NCBI RefSeq assembly: GCF_002008365.1
Contig: NZ_MRDL01000036.1
Location: 62,001 to 126,000 of the forward strand
From: Rhizobium leguminosarum bv. viciae USDA 2370
GTDB lineage: Bacteria; Pseudomonadota; Alphaproteobacteria; Rhizobiales; Rhizobiaceae
Length of the DNA stretch: 64,000 nt
Direction: 5' to 3'
In this document: piece after piece, positions 1 to 9,183 of the stretch
How positions within the stretch are numbered: position 1 is the stretch's first letter
Layout: every line of letters begins with the position of its first letter
Made by a program: the position numbers and the translations under genes
The notes under the pieces: generated by a model
What the model was told of the DNA's origin: nothing
Database searches by the model: none
The model's input: the letters and a program-made list of their open reading frames with translations, nothing else

Positions 1-405
1 TTCGCGCACCAGGTCGACCAGCCGGTCGCCCTCGCTCATGTAGAATTCGATCTCGGGATAGGTCTCTAGAAAAGACGGCAGGCTCGGCAGCACGAAATGC
101 CGGGCGAGCGTGCCGTGCACATCGACGCGCAGCAGGCCCTTCGGCTTGGCGCCGGCGAAAGCGCCTTCGGCATCTTCGATATCGGCAAGGATCGACAGGC
201 AGCGCTGGTAATAGGCTTCGCCGTCGAGCGTCGGGCTGACATGGCGTGTCGTGCGCTGGAGCAGACGCACGCCGAGGCGGGCTTCGAGCTGCTTTATCGC
301 ATCGGTGACGGTCGAGCGCGGCAGGCCGGTGTCTTCGGCAGCAAGCGTGAAGCTACGGCGTTCCACGACGCGGCAAAACACGCGCATGGCATCAAATCTG
401 TCCAT
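1..405 (-). CDS. LysR-family transcriptional regulator, 3' end missing
   Basis: The first 135 codons of a LysR-type regulator lie here; the rest is outside the window. The protein begins MDRFDAMRVFCRVVERRSFT, and the usual N-terminal winged helix-turn-helix follows (about residues 3-62, with LPRSTVTDAIKQLEARLGVR). The start of the effector-binding domain is visible after residue 85. It is transcribed away from the short-chain dehydrogenase gene at 525, with about 120 bp between the two starts. In this family that arrangement usually means the regulator controls the divergent gene, which is an inference here. The family and start are clear; the inducer is unknown. Confidence 0.9.
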   Translation of the reverse strand, partial: MDRFDAMRVFCRVVERRSFTLAAEDTGLPRSTVTDAIKQLEARLGVRLLQRTTRHVSPTLDGEAYYQRCLSILADIEDAEGAFAGAKPKGLLRVDVHGTLARHFVLPSLPSFLETYPEIEFYMSEGDRLVDLVRE

Positions 406-524
406 CTTTTTGTTCGCGATTCCCGGATAGTGATGCCGAAGAATGCATGATTATCCGCATAATGAACAGGTGCATCTTCTCCTCATTGAAAACGCGCTGC
501 GGCGCAGGATGAAGGAGAAGGACA

Positions 525-1268
525 ATGGCTTCCAAAGAAAACGGCAAGGTGGCACTGGTCACCGGTGCTTCCCGCGGCATTGGAGCGGCAGTCGCCCGAC
601 GCCTCGCCAAGGACGGTTTCACCGTCGTCATCAACTATTCCGGCAATGCCGCTCCGGCCGAGGAATTGGTCCAGGAGATCGAGCAGGCCGGCGGCAAGGC
701 GCTGACGGCGAAAGCCGATGTCAGCGACGCCGAAGCCGTCCGCCGCATGTTCGATGCCGCGGAAGCCGCTTTCGGCGGCGTCGACGTGCTTATCAACAAT
801 GCCGGCATCATGATGCTCTCTTCGCTTGCCGAGGCCGATGACGCCAATTTCGATCGGCAGATCGGCGTCAATCTGAAGGGCACCTTCAATACGCTGCGGG
901 AAGCCGCCAAGCGGCTGCGTGACGGCGGCCGGGTCGTCAACTTCTCGACGTCGGTCGTCGGCCTGAAGCTCGAAACCTATGGCGTTTACGCTGCCACCAA
1001 GGCTGCCGTGGAAACATTGACGGCGATCATGGCCAAGGAGATGCGGGGCCGCAACATCACGGTCAACGCCATCGCACCTGGCCCTGTGGCCACCGACCTT
1101 TTCCTCAACGGCAAGTCGGACGAACTGATCGCCCGCATGGCGAAGATGAACCCGCTGGAACGCCTCGGCACACCGGAAGACATCGCCGCTGCGGTTGCCT
1201 TTCTTGCCGGTCCGGACGGCGGCTGGATCAACGGCCAGACGCTGCGCGCCAATGGCGGCGTGATCTGA
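525..1268 (+). CDS. Short-chain dehydrogenase/reductase (SDR), 247 aa
   Basis: This is a classical SDR oxidoreductase of normal length. The Rossmann cofactor motif TGASRGIG covers residues 13-20, NNAG follows near residue 91, and the catalytic pair Tyr155-x3-Lys159 sits in YAATK, with Ser141/Ser143 upstream as the third member. The C-terminus carries INGQTLRANGG, typical of FabG-like SDRs. An AAGGAGAAGG ribosome-binding site precedes the ATG. The gene faces a divergent LysR regulator and is followed after 87 bp by a second SDR, so the two may be co-transcribed. Best guess is an NADP-dependent 3-oxoacyl-ACP-reductase-like enzyme; the true substrate cannot be read from sequence, and it is not the housekeeping fabG by context. 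Confidence 0.93.
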   Translation: MASKENGKVALVTGASRGIGAAVARRLAKDGFTVVINYSGNAAPAEELVQEIEQAGGKALTAKADVSDAEAVRRMFDAAEAAFGGVDVLINNAGIMMLSSLAEADDANFDRQIGVNLKGTFNTLREAAKRLRDGGRVVNFSTSVVGLKLETYGVYAATKAAVETLTAIMAKEMRGRNITVNAIAPGPVATDLFLNGKSDELIARMAKMNPLERLGTPEDIAAAVAFLAGPDGGWINGQTLRANGGVI

Positions 1269-1355
1269 TGAAGGGCTGGCGGCTGTCTCGATGCCGCCGC
1301 CAACCTCAAGCTTCCACTTCAACCAACCCCAATCGAACCCAGAAGGAATAGGATC

Positions 1356-2258
1356 ATGAGCAAGCAAGTCATCATCATCACCGGCGCTTCCAGCGGTTTC
1401 GGCGCTCTTACCGCCCGCGCCCTCGCGAAGGCCGGCCATACCGTCTATGCCGGCATGCGCGCCACGGAAGGCCGCAACGCTCCGGCCGTCGCCGATGCGG
1501 CTGAATTCGCCAGGGACAACAACGTCGATCTGCGCTCGGTCGAACTCGATGTCGCCTCCGACGCTTCGGTTGTATCAGGTATCGCCAGGATTATCGCCGA
1601 TGCGGGCCGCCTCGATGTCATCATCCACAATGCCGGCCATATGTCCTTCGGCCCGGCCGAAGCCTTCACGCCGGAACAGTTCGCCGAGCTCTTCGACATC
1701 AACGTGCTCTCCACCCAGCGCGTCAACCGCGCGGCACTCCCCTATCTGCGCAAGCAGGGCAAGGGTCTGGTGGTCTGGGTATCGTCGTCGAGCAGCCGCG
1801 GCGGCACGCCTCCCTACCTCTCGCCCTATTTCGCCGCCAAAGCGGCGATGGATTCACTTGCCGTCTCCTATGCCGGCGAGCTTACCCGCTGGGGCATCGA
1901 GACCTCGATCATCGTGCCCGGCGCCTTCACCAAGGGCACCAACCATTTCGCCCATTCCGGTTCGCCGGATGATACCGCCCGCGCCGCCGAATATAATGAA
2001 GGACCCTACAACGGTGTGCCGGAACAGGCGCTGCAGGGCCTGGCAGCACTCGAACCGGCCGGCGCCGATGCCGGCACGGTAGCCGTCGCCATTGTCGATG
2101 TCGTCGGCAAGCCGTTCGGTACGAGGCCGTTCCGCGTCCATATCGATCCATCCGAGGACGGCGCGGAGATCGTCAACGGCGTCGCCGACCGTGTCCGGGC
2201 AGAATTGTTCCGCCGCATCGGCCTCGAGGACCTGCTGAAGCCGGCCGTCGGGAATTGA
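1356..2258 (+). CDS. SDR family oxidoreductase, 300 aa
   Basis: A second SDR protein follows the first on the same strand. TGASSGFG (residues 10-17) is the cofactor site, HNAG the structural motif, and Tyr158-x3-Lys162 (YFAAK) the catalytic pair preceded by a Ser-rich strand. The protein is about 50 residues longer than the minimal SDR. The extra length lies after the catalytic helix and probably forms a substrate lid, as in the 'classical SDR with extended C-terminus' group. An AAGGAATAGG ribosome-binding site lies just before the ATG. Function is likely reduction or oxidation of a small carbonyl or alcohol; the specific substrate is unknown. Confidence 0.92.
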   Translation: MSKQVIIITGASSGFGALTARALAKAGHTVYAGMRATEGRNAPAVADAAEFARDNNVDLRSVELDVASDASVVSGIARIIADAGRLDVIIHNAGHMSFGPAEAFTPEQFAELFDINVLSTQRVNRAALPYLRKQGKGLVVWVSSSSSRGGTPPYLSPYFAAKAAMDSLAVSYAGELTRWGIETSIIVPGAFTKGTNHFAHSGSPDDTARAAEYNEGPYNGVPEQALQGLAALEPAGADAGTVAVAIVDVVGKPFGTRPFRVHIDPSEDGAEIVNGVADRVRAELFRRIGLEDLLKPAVGN

Positions 2259-2523
2259 AATCCGGCCTGCCGCTGGCGCGGGAACATGAGCGCCAACCGG
2301 TCATCGCAATTATGTGAACGTGATTGCGGAATTTTTCCTTACAATCCTGCGGGGAGTGCGTATATCTGTTTTATCGCGAGAGAGTGGAATTCCCTGCCGC
2401 TCTCTCCCGACCTCCAAAGCCTGCCGCGCCCTTTCCACGGTGCGACAGGCTTGATGTTCAAAGTTGTACATTGCGGCCCGTCGAAGGTTTCCCCTGCCTT
2501 CCGGGCCGTATTTATCTTGGCGC

Positions 2524-3435
2524 TCAGACGTCGTTCAATCTCGCCTCGACCAGAAGCTTCACCAGCCAGTCGACGAAGACGCGCACCTTGTTGCTGAGAT
2601 GGCGGTTCGGGGGGTAGACGACGTAAAGCGGCAGCGGATCGCGACGCCAATCCGGAAGCACGCGGACGAGTTCGCCCCTTGCCATCGGCTCGCGCGCCAT
2701 GAAGATCGGCACCTGCGCGATGCCGAGGCCCGTCAACGCAGCTGTCAGATAGGTGCGGCTATCGTTGACCGAGGCGATGTAACGCGGACTGGTTTCGATC
2801 ACCTCGTTGTGCCGGCGAAATTCGAAGGGCAGTGTCCGGTTGTTCTGGGCGCGGAAATAGTTGACGGAGTAATGATCAGCCTCCAGATCCTCGGGCCGCT
2901 CGGGCATGCCGAATTTCTGGATGTAGCTCGGCGCAGCACAGGTGATCATCTCGACTTCGGAGACGCGCCGCGCAATCAGCGACTGGTCGGCTGGCGTGCC
3001 GGCCCGTAGCGCGCAATCGACATTTTCCGCAAGATAATCGACCGTGCGGTCGCCGACACCGAGGTCGATACGGATATCGGGATAACGCTGATAGAAATCG
3101 CAAAGAGCCGGAACGACGATCCAATCGGCGAAAGCGCCGGCCATCTCGACACGCAGCCGCCCGCTCGGCAGGCTCTGCGAATTGGAGAGGCTGCCATCAA
3201 GCTCTTCTAGTTCCGAAATAATCTGGGCGGCGCGTTCGTAATAAAGCGCACCGTCCGTGGTCACCATCACCCGGCGCGTGGTACGGTTCAAAAGCTTGGT
3301 GCGCAAATGCGCCTCCAGACCCTGGATGAGATTGGTCACCGTCGCCTTGGGCATGGCGAGCATGTCGGCGGCGCGGGTGAAATTGCCCGTCTCCACGACG
3401 CGAATGAAGACGCGCATTGCCGAGAGCTGATCCAT
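2524..3435 (-). CDS. LysR-family transcriptional regulator, 303 aa
   Basis: This is a complete LysR-type regulator beginning MDQLSAMRVFIRVVETGNFT. The helix-turn-helix (about residues 3-62) contains MPKATVTNLIQGLEAHLRTK, and a substrate-binding domain of normal size follows. The start at 3435 was preferred over an upstream extension because the family motif begins there. It is divergent from the hydrolase/RND-efflux genes starting at 3600, and the 164 bp between them must hold both promoters. By analogy with other divergently placed LysR genes it probably regulates that efflux operon; the ligand is unknown. Confidence 0.92.
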   Translation of the reverse strand: MDQLSAMRVFIRVVETGNFTRAADMLAMPKATVTNLIQGLEAHLRTKLLNRTTRRVMVTTDGALYYERAAQIISELEELDGSLSNSQSLPSGRLRVEMAGAFADWIVVPALCDFYQRYPDIRIDLGVGDRTVDYLAENVDCALRAGTPADQSLIARRVSEVEMITCAAPSYIQKFGMPERPEDLEADHYSVNYFRAQNNRTLPFEFRRHNEVIETSPRYIASVNDSRTYLTAALTGLGIAQVPIFMAREPMARGELVRVLPDWRRDPLPLYVVYPPNRHLSNKVRVFVDWLVKLLVEARLNDV

Positions 3436-3599
3436 CGGTTTCAAATCCGCAGTTTGCGTTGCACCATTGTTCGAAATCTGGAACAGTGTTATCGCGATAT
3501 AGCTTCTTATTCCTTGGTTGGAATAACAATATCTTTTTTGTAGAAAATGCAAGCGGCAGGCGTTGTCTGCTTGTGGCCGATGCAAAAGAGACCGGAAGC

Positions 3600-4412
3600 A
3601 TGACGGTGGAATGGAAAGATATGATGCTGGACAAGGTGGCCATCGGCCCCGTTTCCGCACGCATCTACCAGGGCGCCGATTACGGCAAGGGTCCGCCGAT
3701 CGTGCTTTACCTGCATGGCGGCGCATTTCTGGACAGCGACAAGAATGTCGACCGGCCGGTAGCGATGAGTCTCGCCAAGGCCGGCGCGATCGTCGTTGCT
3801 GCCGATTACAGCAGCCTGTCCGGCAACATATTCCCGCAAGCGTTGGAAGTCTCCTTCTCCGTTTTCACCTATCTCGCCAACAAACGCGCCGGTCTTGGCG
3901 ACCGCAAGTCGCTGCTTTTCGTCGCCGGCGAAGAAGCAGGCGGCAATGTTGCCGCCGGCGTGGCGCTGAAGGCGCGCGACCAGATGCCGGACGCGCTCGA
4001 CGGCCAGGTCCTGATTTCGCCGCTGCTCGATCCCTTCATGGGCACGTCCTCGATCCGCAAGGCCGAAGCCATCGGCATGCGCCAACGCTGGACGGAGGGC
4101 TGGAGCCACTATCTGAGCGGCGGCGGTTGCCACCCTTATGCGGCGCCTTGCCTCTGTTCGCGTATTTCGGGCGTCGCGCCGGCGCTGGTATTCACTGCGG
4201 AGGACGATCCTCTGCACGACGAGACAATTGGTTACGGTGCCCGCCTGAAACAGGCCGGCGTCGGTGTGCGTCAGCATGTCCTTCCCGCCGGGACGGGCTG
4301 GCCCTCGATTTATGGTGGGAAATCCGACGGAGCGCCGGACTGGCAGGAAAACGTCAGCCGCCATTTCGGAAGCTTCCTTCGGGACGTAAGCGTTCAACCG
4401 CAATTGCATTGA
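3600..4412 (+). CDS. HSL-type alpha/beta hydrolase fold protein lacking the catalytic serine
   Basis: This 270-residue protein has the fold signature of the hormone-sensitive-lipase group: the oxyanion motif LYLHGGAF near residue 35, and a strand ending AEDDP where the acid residue normally sits. The nucleophile elbow, normally GDSAGG, reads GEEAGG (codons at 3937-3954), so the catalytic Ser is Glu. The region that normally supplies the catalytic His reads GTGWPSIYGG and has none. It is therefore probably a pseudo-enzyme or has a non-hydrolytic role. The ATG at 3600 follows GGAAGC; longer N-termini in frame have no better start. It is the first gene of the efflux cluster, 46 bp before the adaptor gene, so a ligand-sensing or accessory role in efflux is a possible inference. 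Confidence 0.82.
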   Translation: MTVEWKDMMLDKVAIGPVSARIYQGADYGKGPPIVLYLHGGAFLDSDKNVDRPVAMSLAKAGAIVVAADYSSLSGNIFPQALEVSFSVFTYLANKRAGLGDRKSLLFVAGEEAGGNVAAGVALKARDQMPDALDGQVLISPLLDPFMGTSSIRKAEAIGMRQRWTEGWSHYLSGGGCHPYAAPCLCSRISGVAPALVFTAEDDPLHDETIGYGARLKQAGVGVRQHVLPAGTGWPSIYGGKSDGAPDWQENVSRHFGSFLRDVSVQPQLH

Positions 4413-4458
4413 AGAAGACCTGATATTTCGGCGGCCTTGAGCCGCAAGGAGAGTACCG

Positions 4459-5649
4459 ATGACGTCCAGAAAGAAGCGCTGGGCCCTTGTGGGCGCCGGC
4501 ATAGGCCTTGTTGCGTCAGTTTCCGGCGCCGCATTGTTTTTCGAACTGCCGATGAGCACGACCGCCACGGCCGCCTCCGCCCCTGCACAGGCTCCCGCTG
4601 TGCCGGTGACGGTTGCCGTCGTTGCGGCGCGCGATGTGACGGCCTGGGAGAATTTCTCCGGCCGTCTGGAAGCGGTCGACCGTGTGCAGGTGCGTTCCCG
4701 TGTCGCCGGCGCCATCCTGTCGGTGGCTTTCCGCGAAGGGGCGTTGGTGAAGCAGGGCGACCTGCTCTTCACCATCGACCCGGCCCCCTACCAGGCGAGC
4801 GTGGCGCAGGCGCAAGGCCAGGTCGCTTCGGCCGAAGCCAAGGTCAGCCTGGCGCAGACCGAACTCGACCGCGGCCGCAGGCTTTCCGACAACCGCACCA
4901 TCTCCCAGAGCGATCTCGATCAGCGCCAGAGTTCGCTGGCCGAGGCTCAGGCGGGGCTGCGTTCGGCGCAAGCTGCCCTGCAGTCGGCCCAGCTCGATCT
5001 CGATTATACTGAAGTGCGGGCTCCGGTTTCCGGCCGCATCGGCAAGATCGAGGTGACCGCCGGTAACCTCGTCGCGGCCGGTTCGACTTCGCCGGCGCTG
5101 ACGACGCTCGTTTCTGTCGATCCGATCTATGCGAGCTTCAATGCCAGCGAAGAGATGGTGACGCGCGCGCTTGCCCAGCTTCCGCAGACGGATAGCGCCC
5201 TGCCTGCCGTCGAGCAGATTCCGGTCGAGGTCGGCACGCTGACCGACAGTGGCACGCCGATCAAGGGCAAGCTGCAACTGATCGACAACGAGGTCGATGC
5301 ATCAAGCGGTACGATCGGCGTGCGCGCCGTCTTCGATAATCCGGGCGGGCGTCTCATCCCCGGCCAGTTCGTGCGGGTGCGCATGGGCCAGCCGAAGGCC
5401 GAGAACAAGATCGTCATCAGCGACCGTGCCGTCGGCACGGACCAGGACAAGAAGTTCGTCTTCGTCGTCGATGGTGAGAACAAGGTCGCCTATCGGCAGG
5501 TCCAGCTCGGCACGCTGGCTGACGGCCAGCGTGTAGTCGAAAGCGGCCTCAACGTCGGCGAAAAGATCGTCGTCAACGGTTTGCAGCGCATCCGTCCAGG
5601 TGCAGTCGTAGCACCTCAGATGGAAGAGAAGGTCGCGACCGCGCAGTAA
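4459..5649 (+). CDS. RND efflux periplasmic adaptor (membrane fusion protein), 396 aa
   Basis: This is the HlyD/AcrA-type adaptor linking an inner-membrane RND pump to an outer-membrane channel. An N-terminal hydrophobic segment (about residues 10-30) anchors or exports it. A lipoyl-like half domain contains VRSRVAGAILSVAFREGALV, followed by an alpha-hairpin rich in Ala/Gln/Ser (about residues 110-180), the second lipoyl half (VRAPVSGRIGKIEVTAGNLV region) and beta-barrel domains. It has no lipobox cysteine, unlike AcrA. It lies 118 bp upstream of the pump gene, with a hairpin between them, and downstream of the hydrolase-like gene. A dedicated outer-membrane TolC-like gene is not in the cluster. 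Confidence 0.95.
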   Translation: MTSRKKRWALVGAGIGLVASVSGAALFFELPMSTTATAASAPAQAPAVPVTVAVVAARDVTAWENFSGRLEAVDRVQVRSRVAGAILSVAFREGALVKQGDLLFTIDPAPYQASVAQAQGQVASAEAKVSLAQTELDRGRRLSDNRTISQSDLDQRQSSLAEAQAGLRSAQAALQSAQLDLDYTEVRAPVSGRIGKIEVTAGNLVAAGSTSPALTTLVSVDPIYASFNASEEMVTRALAQLPQTDSALPAVEQIPVEVGTLTDSGTPIKGKLQLIDNEVDASSGTIGVRAVFDNPGGRLIPGQFVRVRMGQPKAENKIVISDRAVGTDQDKKFVFVVDGENKVAYRQVQLGTLADGQRVVESGLNVGEKIVVNGLQRIRPGAVVAPQMEEKVATAQ

Positions 5650-5656
5650 AGACTTT

Positions 5657-5678
5657 GCCTTCCCCTCCGGGGGAAGGC
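5657..5678 (+). other. Intercistronic hairpin between efflux adaptor and pump genes
   Basis: A perfect 9-bp inverted repeat (GCCTTCCCC / GGGGAAGGC) with a 4-nt loop lies just after the adaptor stop codon. It is not followed by a run of T, so it is more likely an mRNA-stabilising or attenuating structure than a full terminator. The pump gene begins 90 bp further on. Confidence 0.55.
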
Positions 5679-5767
5679 CAATACCCGAAATGATATGACC
5701 CGCCGGCGGCTCCCAAACCGCCGGAGAGGGACGTTGCATCCATGTTCACCCCGGAGAGGGCTTTGAT

Positions 5768-8700
5768 ATGAACATCTCCAGATTCTTTGTCGACCGCCCG
5801 GTCTTTGCCGGCGTTCTTTCGGTCCTCATCCTGGTTGCCGGCCTGATCGGCCTGCGCGCGCTGCCGATTTCCGAATATCCGGAGGTCGTGCCGCCGTCGA
5901 TCGTCGTGCGCGCCACCTATCCCGGCGCCAACCCGTCGGTCATCGCCGAAACGGTGGCAACGCCGCTCGAAGAGCAGATCAACGGCGTCGAAGGCATGCT
6001 CTACATGGCCAGCCAGGCGACATCGGACGGGGTGCTCAACGTCACCGTCACCTTCAAGCTCGGCACCGACCCTGACAAGGCACAGCAGCTCGTGCAGAAC
6101 CGCGTTTCGCAGGCCGAACCGCGCCTGCCGGCGGAAGTCCGCGCGCTCGGCATCACGACAGTTAAGAGTTCGCCCAACTTCATCATGGTGGTCAACCTCG
6201 TCTCCGACGGGGACAATCACGACATCACCTATCTTCGCAACTACGCGACCTTGAACGTCAAGGATCGTCTCGCCCGCATTGCAGGCGTCGGTCAGGTACA
6301 GGTCTTCGGCGCCGGCGACTATTCCATGCGTGTCTGGATCGACCCGCAGAAGGCCGCCGAGCACAATCTTGCCGCCAGCGACATCAGCAGTGCGATCAGC
6401 TCCCAGAACATTCAGGCCGCCGCCGGTATCATCGGCGCGTCGCCGAGCCAGCCGGGCGTGGATCTGCAGCTCAACGTTAACGCCCAGGGCCGCCTGCGCA
6501 CGCCTGAGGAATTTGGCAACATCATCGTCAAGACGGGCGCCAGTGGCGAGATCACCCGCCTTCGCGATGTCGCCCGCATCGAGCTCGGTGCTGCGGACTA
6601 CACCCTGCGTTCGCTGCTCGACGGCAAGCCGGCCGTCGCCGTTGCAGTCCTGCAGGCGCCGGGTTCGAACGCGATCGAGATTGCGGACAATGTGAATGCG
6701 ACCATGGATCAGTTGCAGCTCGCCATGCCTGAGGGCGTCAAATACGAGATCGTCTACGATACGACGAAATTCGTGCGCGCCTCGATCGAGAAGGTTATCG
6801 ACACGCTGCTCGAGGCCATTGCGCTCGTCGTCCTCGTCGTCATCCTGTTCCTGCAGACGTGGCGCGCCTCGATCATCCCGCTGATCGCGGTTCCGGTATC
6901 GATTATCGGCACCTTCGCAGTCATGTATGTCTTCGGCTTCTCGATCAACGCGCTCAGTCTGTTCGGCCTGGTGCTCGCGATCGGTATCGTCGTCGACGAC
7001 GCGATCGTGGTGGTCGAAAACGTCGAGCGTAATATCGAACATGGCCTGTCGCCACGGGCTGCCACCTACAAGGCGATGAAGGAAGTCTCCGGTCCGATCG
7101 TCGCGATCGCGCTGGTCCTCGTCGCGGTCTTCGTGCCGCTCGCTTTCATCTCCGGCCTGTCGGGTCAGTTTTATCGCCAGTTCGCGCTGACGATCGCAAT
7201 CTCGACCGTCATCTCGGCCTTCAACTCGCTCACCCTGTCTCCGGCGTTGGCAGCCCTTCTCCTGAAGGGCCATGATCAGCCGAAGGACTGGCTGACGCGG
7301 TTCATGGACGCCGTCTTCGGTTGGTTCTTCCGCGGCTTCAACCGAGTCTTCGGCGCGGGCTCGAATGCCTACGGCAAGGGCGTGGGTGGTCTCTTGTCGC
7401 GCAAGAGCATTGTCATGGTGATCTATCTGGCACTGGTCGGTGCGACCTACAGTCTGTTCAGCTCGGTTCCCGGCGGCTTCGTGCCGTCGCAGGACAAGCA
7501 GTATCTGATCGGCTTCGCCCAGTTGCCGGATGCCGCAAGCCTCGACCGCACGGAAGACGTCATCAAGCGCATGACCGACATCGCGCTGGCGCAGCCGGGT
7601 GTTGCCAATGCGATCGCCTTTCCGGGCCTGTCGATCAACGGCTTCACCAACTCCTCGAATGCCGGCATCGTCTTTGTTACGCTGAAGGACTTCGAGGAGC
7701 GCAAGACGCCAGATCTCTCGGGTGGCGCAATCGCCATGGCGCTGAACCAGAAGTTCGGCGTCATCCAGGATGCCTTCATCGCCATGTTCCCGCCGCCGCC
7801 GGTCAATGGTCTCGGCACGACGGGCGGCTTCAAGCTGCAGATCGAGGATCGTGCGGGCCTCGGCAACCAGGCGCTCGACGAGGCAACCAAGGCAGTGCTT
7901 GCAAAGGCTTACCAGACGCCTGAACTCGCCGGGCTGTTCTCCAGCTTCCAGATCAACGTGCCGCAGCTCTATGCCGATCTCGACCGCGCCAAGGCCGAGC
8001 AGCTTGGGGTTTCCGTCACCGACGTCTTCCAGACGCTGCAGATCTACCTCGGTTCGCTCTATGTGAACGACTTCAACGCTTTCGGCCGCACCTACAGCGT
8101 CCGCGTGCAGGCCGATGCGAAATTCCGCGCCCAGCCGGAAGATATCGGCCAGTTGAAGGTCCGCTCGGCATCGGGTGAGATGATCCCGCTTTCGGCCCTT
8201 CTGAAGGTGGAGCCGAGCACCGGTCCGGAGCGTGCGAACCGCTACAACGGCTTCCTCGCTGCCGACATCAACGGCGGTCCGGCACCGGGCTTCTCGTCCG
8301 GCCAGGCGCAGGCGGCAATCGAGAAGATCCTTCATGAGACCTTGCCTGCCGGCATCGACTTCGAATGGACGGATCTGACCTATCAGCAAATTCTCGCCGG
8401 CAATTCGAGCATCGTCGTCTTCCCCCTGGCGCTGCTGCTGGTCTTCCTGGTGCTGGCCGCCCAGTATGAAAGCCTGACGCTGCCGCTTGCGATCATCATG
8501 ATCGTGCCGATGGGCGTGCTGGCCGCGCTGACCGGCGTCTGGCTCACCGGTGGAGACAACAACATCTTCACCCAGATCGGTCTCGTGGTGCTTGTCGGTC
8601 TATCAGCGAAGAACGCGATCCTTATCGTGGAATTCGCCCGCGAACTGGAGTTCGAGGGAAGAACACCGCGGGAGGCCGCGATCGAGGCCAGCCGCCTTCG

Positions 8701-8968
8701 CCTTCGCCCGATCCTCATGACCTCGCTCGCCTTCATCATGGGTGTCGTGCCGCTCGTCGTCTCCACCGGCGCCGGCGCGGAGATGCGCGCGGCCATGGGT
8801 GTCGCGGTCTTCTCGGGCATGATCGGCGTGACCTTCTTCGGCATCTTCATGACGCCTGTCTTCTACGTGCTGCTGCGGCGGCTGACGGGCAACCGTCCGC
8901 TCGTCCAGCACAAGCCGGACGAACACAAGGAAGAAGAGGCGGAGGTCATCCGGCTCGCGGCGGAATAA
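5768..8968 (+). CDS. RND multidrug efflux pump (HAE1 family), 1066 aa
   Basis: This is a full-length inner-membrane proton-driven RND transporter of the AcrB type. It opens with the family signature MNISRFFVDRPVFAGVLSVL. It has two large periplasmic loops, and the proton-relay motif GIVVDDAIVVVENVER with its Asp pair lies in TM4 near residue 410. The second half repeats the fold and ends with a short charged cytoplasmic tail. Length matches the family (about 1030-1070 residues). Together with the adaptor upstream it would export hydrophobic compounds such as plant phenolics, dyes or antibiotics, but the substrate is inferred only from the family. A stem-loop terminator follows at 9000. Confidence 0.96.
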   Translation: MNISRFFVDRPVFAGVLSVLILVAGLIGLRALPISEYPEVVPPSIVVRATYPGANPSVIAETVATPLEEQINGVEGMLYMASQATSDGVLNVTVTFKLGTDPDKAQQLVQNRVSQAEPRLPAEVRALGITTVKSSPNFIMVVNLVSDGDNHDITYLRNYATLNVKDRLARIAGVGQVQVFGAGDYSMRVWIDPQKAAEHNLAASDISSAISSQNIQAAAGIIGASPSQPGVDLQLNVNAQGRLRTPEEFGNIIVKTGASGEITRLRDVARIELGAADYTLRSLLDGKPAVAVAVLQAPGSNAIEIADNVNATMDQLQLAMPEGVKYEIVYDTTKFVRASIEKVIDTLLEAIALVVLVVILFLQTWRASIIPLIAVPVSIIGTFAVMYVFGFSINALSLFGLVLAIGIVVDDAIVVVENVERNIEHGLSPRAATYKAMKEVSGPIVAIALVLVAVFVPLAFISGLSGQFYRQFALTIAISTVISAFNSLTLSPALAALLLKGHDQPKDWLTRFMDAVFGWFFRGFNRVFGAGSNAYGKGVGGLLSRKSIVMVIYLALVGATYSLFSSVPGGFVPSQDKQYLIGFAQLPDAASLDRTEDVIKRMTDIALAQPGVANAIAFPGLSINGFTNSSNAGIVFVTLKDFEERKTPDLSGGAIAMALNQKFGVIQDAFIAMFPPPPVNGLGTTGGFKLQIEDRAGLGNQALDEATKAVLAKAYQTPELAGLFSSFQINVPQLYADLDRAKAEQLGVSVTDVFQTLQIYLGSLYVNDFNAFGRTYSVRVQADAKFRAQPEDIGQLKVRSASGEMIPLSALLKVEPSTGPERANRYNGFLAADINGGPAPGFSSGQAQAAIEKILHETLPAGIDFEWTDLTYQQILAGNSSIVVFPLALLLVFLVLAAQYESLTLPLAIIMIVPMGVLAALTGVWLTGGDNNIFTQIGLVVLVGLSAKNAILIVEFARELEFEGRTPREAAIEASRLRLRPILMTSLAFIMGVVPLVVSTGAGAEMRAAMGVAVFSGMIGVTFFGIFMTPVFYVLLRRLTGNRPLVQHKPDEHKEEEAEVIRLAAE

Positions 8969-8999
8969 ACGGAATTCAACCTTCCTTTGTCGAGTAAAT

Positions 9000-9034
9000 C
9001 GGGCGGGAACTTCGGTTCTCGCCCGTATCGTTTT
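9000..9034 (+). terminator. Rho-independent terminator after the RND pump
   Basis: An 11-bp stem (CGGGCGGGAAC / GTTCTCGCCCG, one G-U pair) with a TTCG tetraloop is followed by TATCGTTTT. It begins 32 bp after the pump stop codon and should end the hydrolase-adaptor-pump transcript. Confidence 0.8.
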
Positions 9035-9035
9035 C

Positions 9036-9080
9036 AGAGCATGATGCCGAATACTGTGCGCGGTTTTGGGACGACATCAT
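9036..9080 (+). repeat. Rhizobial palindromic intergenic repeat, copy A
   Basis: The segment begins AGAGCATGATGCCGAA and continues through CGGTTTTGGGACGACATCAT, forming an imperfect palindrome. It is the same family as the copies at 54084 and 61856 in this window. It is the most diverged of the three full copies. It sits between the efflux terminator and the next gene. Confidence 0.75.
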
Positions 9081-9183
9081 CCGCATCTAAGGACACACCA
9101 CAAAAATGCGTTACGTCCGCCAAAACGGTTTGCATCGGTGGGCGAGGGGACTATCAAAGACGGACAACAGTTGGGAGGACTGA

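Noticed and set aside
483..1439. Minus-strand frame opposite the first SDR gene
   Set aside because: It overlaps a well-supported SDR gene entirely and has no recognisable motif.
3507..4775. Minus-strand frame opposite the hydrolase-like gene and start of the adaptor gene
   Set aside because: It spans two real genes on the other strand and has no family features. The plus-strand hydrolase keeps a clear fold despite the lost catalytic residues.
5573..8389. Open frame of over 900 codons on the minus strand opposite the RND pump
   Set aside because: It is antisense to a certain pump gene, is rich in Arg, Asp and Gly as shadow frames of GC-rich genes are, and shows no domain.
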